Shown here: piece after piece, positions 1 through 5,040 of the stretch
How positions within the stretch are numbered: the first letter of the stretch is position 1
Layout: every line of letters begins with the position of its first letter
DNA from: an uncultured Oscillospiraceae bacterium
GTDB lineage: Bacteria; Bacillota; Clostridia; Oscillospirales; Oscillospiraceae
DNA length: 6,444 nucleotides
Direction of reading: 5' to 3'
Assembly (NCBI GenBank): GCA_900758315.1
Contig: CAAERF010000590.1
Coordinates: 1-6,444, forward strand
Notes under the pieces: model-generated
What the model saw: the letters and a program-made list of their open reading frames with translations, nothing else
Told to the model about the DNA's origin: nothing
The model's database searches: none
Translations under genes and position numbers: made by a program

Positions 1-412
1 CAGGAGCAACTGCTTCTTTCTTCTTTCGGCTGGTACGCTTGGGCTTGGGAGGTGCAGGGGGTTCCTGCACAGCGTCGGCGTTATCTTCGTAAACATCAGG
101 CGGCTGCACATCAGAGTCTTCCGGCATATCAGTGGGAGCAGCGCTTTGATTGTCTGTTTCAGCAGGCGTATCCCCGAACATTTCCTCCTCGGTGAGTTCA
201 GGAAGGGGATCTTCAGCCATATCTTCGGCAGAGGTGTCCTCCAGGGGCTGATCCATCTGCCCCAGCAGTTCGTTCAAATCCAGACCATCGCCAGCGTCAG
301 CAGGAAGGGATTCAGGTTGAGCAGTATCGGCCGGCAGAGTTTCGCCTTCCGACATAACGGTTTCGGTAACAGGAGCGTCCTGTTCCAGAAGTTCTTTTTT
401 CTTGGTTGCCAT
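1..412 (-). CDS. Acidic, probably disordered hypothetical protein downstream of virD4 (3' end beyond left edge)
   Basis: This is an open frame of 137 codons from ATG at 412 to the left edge with no stop, so only the N-terminal part is seen. The start is well supported: AGGAGG at 422-427 lies 9 bases before the ATG, 34 bases after the virD4 stop. The protein begins MATKKKELLEQ and then becomes extremely acidic and Pro/Ala-rich, with about 36 Asp/Glu against 9 Lys/Arg. The basic residues sit in the first six positions and in a late PKPKRTSRKK patch. There is no membrane segment, signal peptide or cysteine, so the visible part is probably disordered, perhaps an N-terminal extension to a folded domain outside the window. 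I do not recognise a family. Its position suggests co-transcription with the coupling protein and a role in DNA processing or substrate recruitment, but that is inference only. Confidence 0.8.
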   Translation of the reverse strand, partial: MATKKKELLEQDAPVTETVMSEGETLPADTAQPESLPADAGDGLDLNELLGQMDQPLEDTSAEDMAEDPLPELTEEEMFGDTPAETDNQSAAPTDMPEDSDVQPPDVYEDNADAVQEPPAPPKPKRTSRKKKEAVAP

Positions 413-421
413 AGATTAAAA

Positions 422-427
422 CCTCCT
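422..427 (-). promoter_or_regulatory. Ribosome binding site of the acidic protein
   Basis: A perfect AGGAGG on the minus strand, 9 bases before the ATG at 412. It fixes the start of the partial gene at the left edge. Confidence 0.75.
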
Positions 428-446
428 ATGAATTTGATAGTTTTGT

Positions 447-2381
447 TCAAGACAGGATGGAATCCTTGTCTGTGGTGATAATGCCTTCCGGCGTACCGGC
501 AGATTTAGGGGTCGGAGTCTCTTTGGGTGATTTATCCGTGGGGGATGCCGGCTTGGTGGCTTTGCGCTTTGCCGGTTTCTTTGCTGCAGGAGCCGGTTTC
601 GGCGTGGGCTGCAGTGTTTTGGCGGCTTCTTCTTCCAAGCGGCGCCATTCCGGTACATGGGCAGATGCTTTGCAGGAACGCAGGTACTTGGCTTCCGGGT
701 GTTTGGAGTAGTCCATTTTGTCTACCTGCAGAACCTTCTTGCCGCGTATGATGATGAGTGCCTGATCCAGCGGGAGCCGCAGAACCTCATCAGGAGTAAG
801 TACAGGGCGTTTTCCAACACCGGAGGTCTCACGAAACTCTGGTGTATAGTTGGAGATACGCCAGGTGCCCAGCTGTTTGGATTTACTGGATACTGCTACA
901 GAGGCAAGCCCTGTCCTGGCAGAAATAAATTCGGCAGTAAGCTGGTCTGTACAGCCTAAAAACAACTGCGCATCACAGTTTCCAATAATCTCCTGCCACA
1001 AATTCTGCGGGTATCTGTTCTGCAATCCTGCGAGATTTTGGAACACACAGGACATGGAGATATTCCGGGAGCGTATTACGCTGAGCCGGCGGGAGAGGTC
1101 GGGGATCGTGCCGCACGCTGTCAGTTCTTCCCCAAGGATATGGACAGGCACAGGCAGTTTGCCGCCCTCGCAGTTGTGGTCTGCATATCGCACCAGTTTG
1201 ATGAAGCAGAAAGATAGAAACAGCGAGGCCAGAAAATCAAAGGTGCTGTCCTGGTCGCTGGTAACGAGGAAGTAGGCACAGGGCTGCTGACCCGGAAGCT
1301 CCAGATCGATCTCATTCTTAGCGGTAATTTTTTTAATCAGCTCAGACTGGAATACCTGCAGGCGGCTGCCCAGACCGATAATCACGCCGCTTCGCACTGT
1401 GTCGCTGGCCTGCTTGAACAGGCTGTAGGGTGCTTTGGCAGGGTGCGTGGAAGGAAGCGCCTCGAACAATGTGTCAAGTTGGGATTCCCCATTGAGAGTC
1501 AGCAGCCGGTAGACTTCGCCAATGTTGCGGTTTTCTTCCGCATAGCCTTGATCCACATACAGTACCAAGGCCTTGAGTAGATTCATCTCGCAGGCATCCC
1601 AGAAATGGTCGCTCTTGCCGTTGTTCGTGGTGTTCTTGATGATGACATCTACAAAAAGCTGAGCCATTAGTTCCTGTCCCTCAACTTCGGCAAGGCAACA
1701 CCAGGAATCTGAGTTTTCAGGCGAAACGAGGTTGAATACCTTGACACAATAGCCCCGGCTGCGGAGAAATTCGCTTGACTTCTCGTACAATTCCGATTTG
1801 GGATCGCAGATGATCAACGATTCTCCGGCGCCATTTTCGCCTCGGACAGTGGCCTGAAGGATACGGTTCATACAAAATGAACGGGTTTTCATGGAACCAC
1901 TGGCGCCGTAGACTGCCAGATTACTGTTGATTCTGGTATCTTCCGGTATGCAGACTGCTTTGCCATCCAGCATACCCAGTACAACACCCTTGTGTTTGCG
2001 CAGATCGGGCACCAGATCCAGTACGCCGGACATCTCTTTGCGGGACATCCAGCCGGAGGTGCCATAAGTGCCTTTGGCGGAGTAGGAGAAATTACGGTCT
2101 TCATCATACTCGCCGGCATCACCATATCCCATGCGCATGACCATGATGAGCAGCACTGCTAACAAGCCAATGCAGATCAAAATGCCATACACGCCATAAG
2201 GCGGTCGGAGCACAGAGGAAAGGCAGAGAAGGAAGTCGGGCGAAGCGGCCAGCGGTGAAGTACCATCGCCGGGAATACCGCCGCCCTGTTTCCAGGTTGC
2301 ATAGTTACCCAAAAGCTGTGCCAGAAAGCCGCCTGCGTATAGGATTGCAAGAATGGCAAAGGGCGCTGCAATCAGGCTCAC
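447..2381 (-). CDS. virD4: VirD4/TraG-family type IV coupling protein
   Basis: This is a membrane-anchored ATPase that should link the relaxase-DNA complex to the conjugation channel. From the GTG at 2381 it has 644 residues, a normal family length. Two hydrophobic segments (about residues 4-24 and 62-82) form the N-terminal anchor. The cytoplasmic ATPase domain follows: Walker A-like GASGSMKT at 159-166, CDPKSELY at 192-199, the Walker B region ILGEELTACGTIPD at 415-428, then RSRNIS and FQNLAGLQ as in TraG/VirD4 proteins. Residues about 590-628 are a low-complexity Lys/Pro/Ala tail. Walker A has Met where Gly is usual, and Walker B has Glu where Asp is usual. The GTG has no ribosome site close by. 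GGGGAGG at 2411-2417 is spaced instead for an in-frame ATA at 2402, which would add INKKKLI. The true start may therefore be 2402. Confidence 0.95.
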   Translation of the reverse strand: MSLIAAPFAILAILYAGGFLAQLLGNYATWKQGGGIPGDGTSPLAASPDFLLCLSSVLRPPYGVYGILICIGLLAVLLIMVMRMGYGDAGEYDEDRNFSYSAKGTYGTSGWMSRKEMSGVLDLVPDLRKHKGVVLGMLDGKAVCIPEDTRINSNLAVYGASGSMKTRSFCMNRILQATVRGENGAGESLIICDPKSELYEKSSEFLRSRGYCVKVFNLVSPENSDSWCCLAEVEGQELMAQLFVDVIIKNTTNNGKSDHFWDACEMNLLKALVLYVDQGYAEENRNIGEVYRLLTLNGESQLDTLFEALPSTHPAKAPYSLFKQASDTVRSGVIIGLGSRLQVFQSELIKKITAKNEIDLELPGQQPCAYFLVTSDQDSTFDFLASLFLSFCFIKLVRYADHNCEGGKLPVPVHILGEELTACGTIPDLSRRLSVIRSRNISMSCVFQNLAGLQNRYPQNLWQEIIGNCDAQLFLGCTDQLTAEFISARTGLASVAVSSKSKQLGTWRISNYTPEFRETSGVGKRPVLTPDEVLRLPLDQALIIIRGKKVLQVDKMDYSKHPEAKYLRSCKASAHVPEWRRLEEEAAKTLQPTPKPAPAAKKPAKRKATKPASPTDKSPKETPTPKSAGTPEGIITTDKDSILS

Positions 2382-2398
2382 GATCAGTTTTTTCTTGT

Positions 2399-3484
2399 TT
2401 ATGGGAACAACCTCCCCTCGAATTTTGTGAAGTCAATGGTCTGGAAGCGCACCCGGGAACCGCAGTAGCTGCGAAGTACCTCTGCCTGGAAGTCAAAGCA
2501 GATCAGTGTGCCCGGGCGCTCGGATAGTTCGAGAGAGGTGTTAAAGCGTGCGATACGGGGCAGATCGCAGAAATAGCCAAATAGGACTGGTGAGCCATCC
2601 GGTGAAATGCCGTCATGCTCAATAGCCAGTCCGGGCTGCTTCGCAGTAAGACCTTGGAGCAGAATGCGATCCAGCTCCGCAGTTTTCCCAGGGTCGCACA
2701 GCAGTGCAAGTATCACCTCCCCCTGATGGTCGTTGGTAAGATAAAGAAAATGCTCATAGCTGCCATCCAGCATGAAGAAATCATGTTTGCGTCCTCCAGT
2801 GCTGGTCAAAATCTGGTAAGCCAGATCCATGCTGTTGCCCAGAATCAGTCCATGAACATCCTCATGGCGAAACTGTGGGGACAGGCGCTGTTGGCAGATT
2901 ACGCTCCAAATCAATGCCTTGACCCGCATTTCCGATTTGTAGCGCCACTTCATCAGGGCGCTGCTGCTGTTGTAGGTCACGAAGATGCCGGAGGGCGCAA
3001 GGAGTATTCCAGTGGAGCGGGAACTGCGGATCTTCGTGGTGTCGATCCCCATTTCTTTCACTTCTCTGGAACTGAAAAAAGCAGGATAGACAATCCTGCC
3101 GCCAGCGTAACCCTCCGGCGCAAAAATTGCCGGTTTTTCATCCCGATACACACATACACCCGCATTATCCATGGTCATATAGGTTTCTGCCAGGCGGTGT
3201 AGCCGGAGTCTTCGGTCAATTTCGCATTTCAAACGGTTGGTGTCGGTATCTCCCGTCAGGTAGCTGGCAAACCTGTCCGGTCGGCTATCCAGTAGAGTGG
3301 CTTTGGCTCGCGGCCCCAGACGGTAGCCGCGCAGTTTATCCCGGTAATAGGTACGCAGCAGCCCGTCTTTTTTCAGTGCAGTGACAACAGACTCCAGATA
3401 ATATGGACTGCCGGGAAGTCTGTTAAGCTGGTCTGTGGGGAACTCGCCGGAGATGGCAGTCAGAGAGAGAAGCTTGTACGCCAT
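2399..3484 (-). CDS. ICE protein with N-terminal winged helix (replication-relaxation-like)
   Basis: A 361-aa soluble protein of unproven function. Residues about 1-65 (LLSLTAISGEFPTDQL, then ALKKDGLLRTYY, then YRLGPRAKATL) have the pattern of a winged helix-turn-helix: two helices, then a basic wing. This resembles the N-terminus of replication-relaxation and related mobile-element proteins, so DNA binding is likely. Residues about 90-345 form an alpha/beta region I cannot assign, with KPAIFAPEGYAGGRIVYPAF and RSSRSTGILLAPSGIF as distinctive stretches. No membrane segment is seen. Its TAA overlaps the proposed virD4 start, so the two are probably translationally coupled. The start is odd. 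The ATG at 3484 has no near ribosome site, while a perfect one at 3518-3524 serves a TTG in another frame. One extra A would give an N-terminus MGKFPQPDT ahead of MAYK, so a 5' frameshift is possible. Confidence 0.8.
   Translation of the reverse strand: MAYKLLSLTAISGEFPTDQLNRLPGSPYYLESVVTALKKDGLLRTYYRDKLRGYRLGPRAKATLLDSRPDRFASYLTGDTDTNRLKCEIDRRLRLHRLAETYMTMDNAGVCVYRDEKPAIFAPEGYAGGRIVYPAFFSSREVKEMGIDTTKIRSSRSTGILLAPSGIFVTYNSSSALMKWRYKSEMRVKALIWSVICQQRLSPQFRHEDVHGLILGNSMDLAYQILTSTGGRKHDFFMLDGSYEHFLYLTNDHQGEVILALLCDPGKTAELDRILLQGLTAKQPGLAIEHDGISPDGSPVLFGYFCDLPRIARFNTSLELSERPGTLICFDFQAEVLRSYCGSRVRFQTIDFTKFEGRLFP
2411..2417 (-). promoter_or_regulatory. Ribosome binding site pointing to an ATA start for virD4
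   Basis: GGGGAGG on the minus strand lies 8 bases before ATA at 2402-2400, which is in frame with virD4 and shares bases with the TAA stop of the preceding gene (ATAA). The nearest canonical start, GTG at 2381, is 29 bases away. The site argues that translation naturally begins at 2402 and that the codon there was once ATG. Confidence 0.6.
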
Positions 3485-3510
3485 CGTGTCTGGCTGTGGG
3501 AATTTCCCAA
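3460..3510 (-). CDS. Possible 16-codon leader ORF overlapping the winged-helix gene start
   Basis: A TTG at 3510 lies 7 bases after the GGAGG core of a perfect ribosome site and opens a 16-codon frame, (M)GNSHSQTRWRTSFSL, ending in TGA at 3460. That is 25 bases inside the following gene, in a different frame. It could be a coupling leader peptide. I think it is more likely the remnant of the true N-terminus of the winged-helix gene after loss of one A at about 3502-3504. No function is assigned. Confidence 0.25.
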   Translation of the reverse strand: MGNSHSQTRWRTSFSL

Positions 3511-3517
3511 GTGATCA

Positions 3518-3524
3518 CCTCCTT
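3518..3524 (-). promoter_or_regulatory. Strong ribosome binding site misplaced relative to the winged-helix ATG
   Basis: AAGGAGG (continuing TGATCAC) on the minus strand is close to a perfect anti-16S match. It stands 33 bases from the ATG at 3484, too far for direct use, but 7 bases from a TTG at 3510 in another frame. It decides the start problem described for this gene. Confidence 0.6.
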
Positions 3525-3536
3525 GTGGTGTGTGGC

Positions 3537-3568
3537 TTTTACCGAGACTGCAAGGAACTTCGGTAAAA
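3537..3568. repeat. Inverted repeat in the spacer before the winged-helix gene
   Basis: TTTTACCGA at 3537-3545 is perfectly complementary to TCGGTAAAA at 3560-3568, giving a 9-bp stem with a 14-base loop. No T-run follows on either strand, so it is not a simple terminator. It lies between the minus-strand terminator and the ribosome site of the next gene, and could be an operator or a 5' leader structure. Function is not shown by the sequence. Confidence 0.5.
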
Positions 3569-3587
3569 ATCCGTGGTGTAACGACAG

Positions 3588-3610
3588 AAAAAAGCCCCGA
3601 AATCCGGGGC
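3588..3610 (-). terminator. Rho-independent terminator after the RusA-like gene
   Basis: On the minus strand GCCCCG (3605-3610) pairs with CGGGGC (3594-3599) around a 5-base loop and is followed by six T (3588-3593). The hairpin begins 46 bases after the TGA of the RusA-like gene. It should end or attenuate upstream transcription before the winged-helix and virD4 genes. No convincing promoter is visible between it and the next gene, so partial read-through is likely. Confidence 0.75.
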
Positions 3611-3656
3611 GAAATACGATGTTGCGGCAGGTCGGACAAGCAATGGCTGAAAATGC

Positions 3657-4319
3657 TCAAAAATCCGAGATGGATTTTAGGGTGTTTTCATGCTCAGCAA
3701 GCCAGGCGGGAAACCGCTTTTTTTCCATGACACTGATTCTGGTACAGTCCTTTTCGCCCAGCGCAGCGGTGTTGTAGGCATCGCAGAGCAGGCCGGTATC
3801 GTCAGCCATGACGAAGGTGGAGAGGACATCCAGAAGCTGCTTTTCTTCCAGATTGTCGTAGTCACGGATACGCCGGGTGGGAAGGCACTGGTCATAAACC
3901 TGCGTAAAGCACACCACACAATCGCTGAAGTGGGGCATGGGATGCTCTTTGGCGTATTGCTCCAATGAGAAGTAGAACGGGTCGAGCAGAAACTCAGTGT
4001 TTTGCCTCTGCTTGCGTTTTGGGAGCAGGCCAGGCAGGGTGACCTCCAGTACACCGTCCTCATAGACAACCTCAATTCCGTGTACAATACCGGCGGATGT
4101 CAAGTAATCGCCTTTGCGGATGGTGGTGCTGGAATATATCAAATGCCGCAGCCTGCAGGCAATTTTCTCTGCCCGCAGGGCGGCGTCAGTGGATAAGACT
4201 TCATAGTTGTCCGGATAGCGCTGAATATCCGTGGTATCCATCGCGTAAAGAGCATTGCTCAAACGGGATACATCATCAAGAATGCTTCCGATTCGGTGTG
4301 AGATGATTTTTCGTTCCAA
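3657..4319 (-). CDS. ICE accessory protein with a RusA-like resolvase domain (DUF6100-like)
   Basis: A 220-aa soluble protein. From memory it resembles the DUF6100 proteins of Clostridia conjugative elements; that name is not verified. Residues about 1-85 are mostly helical. Residues about 92-200 follow the RusA layout: strand EVTLPGLLPKRK (92-103), helix LDPFYFSLEQYAKEH (112-126), strand CVVCFTQVYD (134-143), then RRIRDYDNLEEK (149-160), LLDVL (162-166) and ADD (172-174). Asp153, Asp155 and Asp174 match the spacing of E. coli RusA catalytic Asp70, Asp72 and Asp91, and Lys160 is near the place of Lys76. It may therefore cut branched DNA such as Holliday junctions, which is inference. The start is TTG at 4319, directly after the TGA of the previous gene, with AGGAGG at 4327-4332 spaced 7 bases. 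This indicates tight coupling. A terminator follows. Confidence 0.85.
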   Translation of the reverse strand: MERKIISHRIGSILDDVSRLSNALYAMDTTDIQRYPDNYEVLSTDAALRAEKIACRLRHLIYSSTTIRKGDYLTSAGIVHGIEVVYEDGVLEVTLPGLLPKRKQRQNTEFLLDPFYFSLEQYAKEHPMPHFSDCVVCFTQVYDQCLPTRRIRDYDNLEEKQLLDVLSTFVMADDTGLLCDAYNTAALGEKDCTRISVMEKKRFPAWLAEHENTLKSISDF

Positions 4320-4847
4320 TCAAGTTCCTCCTGTTTTCTTAAAGTAATGCACCTGGCCCGCCGCATCCACGGTGCAGAAACCGGAAATGCCAGGGCAGTC
4401 AATGCGGCGAATGTCTTCCGGATTATCGACCAAAATGATGCGGCGTCCACCGCTGCGGTCATCCCGAAGCGCATGGTTGATCAGGGCCTCCTGGCCGGAA
4501 GCTGCGTAGACGATTTCGTATAGTTCACCGTTTGCAAAGAAGATAAGCTTGACCGGAAAATCACCGGGAGCATGGTATTCCACCTGCCCGATAAAATCCA
4601 AGAGTACCCAGGCAGCCCGTATCAGGGAGCTGTCCGATTTTGCTGCCCAACCAGACGGAAAGTAACCGCCTGTATCAGTTTGAAAAATACGGCCCTGCTT
4701 TTGCAGATGGGAGAGCAGGGTCTTGATGATTTCTTCTTTGCCAGGGTGAAAGCAAAGAAGCTGCTGCATATTGAGACCGGGATACATCGTGACGATCCGC
4801 AGCAGAGCCGCAGCTTCATTTCCATAGATTTCAGCCCTGGTCTTCAT
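4320..4847 (-). CDS. Winged-helix-like ICE protein (DUF5697-like)
   Basis: A 175-aa soluble protein beginning MKTRAEIYGNEAAALLRIV. I believe it belongs to the DUF5697 family found next to T4SS genes in Firmicutes elements; this is recall, not a search result. Residues about 8-60 (ALLRIVTMYPGLNMQQLL, then IIKTLLSHLQKQGRIF, then a short GGYF hairpin) look like a winged helix-turn-helix. The rest is an alpha/beta region with VKLIFFANGELYEIVYAAS and RRIILVDNPEDIRRID. Together this suggests DNA binding plus a ligand or protein contact domain, as in the 361-aa protein downstream. I chose ATG 4847 over the upstream in-frame ATG at 4892 because GGAGGTGA at 4853-4860 is ideally placed for it. The longer form would place that ribosome site inside the coding sequence. 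Its TGA abuts the TTG of the next gene. Confidence 0.85.
   Translation of the reverse strand: MKTRAEIYGNEAAALLRIVTMYPGLNMQQLLCFHPGKEEIIKTLLSHLQKQGRIFQTDTGGYFPSGWAAKSDSSLIRAAWVLLDFIGQVEYHAPGDFPVKLIFFANGELYEIVYAASGQEALINHALRDDRSGGRRIILVDNPEDIRRIDCPGISGFCTVDAAGQVHYFKKTGGT
4327..4332 (-). promoter_or_regulatory. Ribosome binding site supporting a TTG start
   Basis: AGGAGG on the minus strand, 7 bases before the TTG at 4319, inside the last codons of the preceding gene. It supports the unusual TTG start over the next Met, at residue 27. Confidence 0.7.
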
Positions 4848-4852
4848 GGGTA

Positions 4853-4860
4853 TCACCTCC
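4853..4860 (-). promoter_or_regulatory. Ribosome binding site of the DUF5697-like gene
   Basis: GGAGGTGA on the minus strand ends 5 bases before the ATG at 4847 and decides between the two in-frame starts. The block GAGGTGATACCCATG nearly repeats GAGGTGATTCCCATG at the small ORF upstream, so this translation-start region appears to have been duplicated. Confidence 0.75.
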
Positions 4861-4863
4861 AAT

Positions 4864-5008
4864 GGCGTAATATAGGCGTATTCAAGACGCATTAAATAGG
4901 AAGGAAAGCCAGTCAGTGTAAGCTAAAAAGATGATCTGGCTGGCAAAACTGGCTTTTTGGCGTAATACAGACGCAAAGCAGACGCATAGCGGCGTCTGGA
5001 AGGAAAGC
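4864..5008. repeat. Pair of imperfect direct repeats with internal palindromes
   Basis: Two related blocks lie in the spacer after virB4, at 4864-4909 and 4959-5008 on the plus strand. Both start GGCGTAATA, contain GACGCA units (4886, 4970, 4981) and end GGAAGGAAAGC. The second holds a perfect 7-bp inverted repeat, CAGACGC at 4979-4985 with GCGTCTG at 4992-4998. The first holds a shorter GCGT/ACGC pair at 4876-4890. Between the blocks, AAAGCCAG (4905-4912) can pair with CTGGCTTT (4949-4956). They may be duplication debris, protein-binding iterons or RNA leader structure; the sequence does not decide. Confidence 0.5.
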
Positions 5009-5015
5009 TGCACAT
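4923..5015 (-). CDS. Putative 30-aa cationic small protein or leader peptide
   Basis: ATG at 5015 is preceded by GAGGTGA at 5021-5027 with good spacing and lies 25 bases after the virB4 stop. It opens a 30-codon frame ending in TAG at 4923. The peptide starts MCSFPSRRRYASALRLYYAK and ends in KPVLPARSSF. It has five Arg, two Lys and no acidic residue. The TAG is in frame with the DUF5697-like gene, so read-through would fuse the two. I know no homologue. It may be a real small protein, a leader that couples virB4 to the next gene, or a relic of a duplicated gene start, since the same sequence blocks recur just downstream. Confidence 0.4.
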   Translation of the reverse strand: MCSFPSRRRYASALRLYYAKKPVLPARSSF

Positions 5016-5040
5016 GGGAATCACCTCGCTTTTCAAATTG

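Noticed and set aside
146..478. 110-codon plus-strand open frame
   Set aside because: It lies opposite the acidic minus-strand gene and its ribosome site. Its composition looks like a reverse-complement shadow, and no plus-strand ribosome site or family was recognised.
2615..3202. 195-codon plus-strand open frame
   Set aside because: It is fully antisense to the 361-aa winged-helix gene, which has coherent domain-like sequence, and I see no recognisable motif in this one.
3537..3568. Second hairpin as an intrinsic terminator
   Set aside because: The stem is AT-rich and is not followed by a T-run in either direction.
4848..4892. Upstream ATG giving a 190-aa form of the DUF5697-like protein
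   Set aside because: The ribosome site GGAGGTGA would fall within this extension, and no good ribosome site precedes 4892. The ATG at 4847 fits much better.
4888..4925. Possible minus-strand promoter (CTTACA, 18 bases, TATTTA)
   Set aside because: The -10 match is poor and the region is repeat-rich and inside an operon. Not strong enough to list.
4864..5008. Repeat cluster as an oriT or CRISPR array
   Set aside because: No relaxase gene or known nick site is visible, and there are only two imperfect copies without regular spacers.
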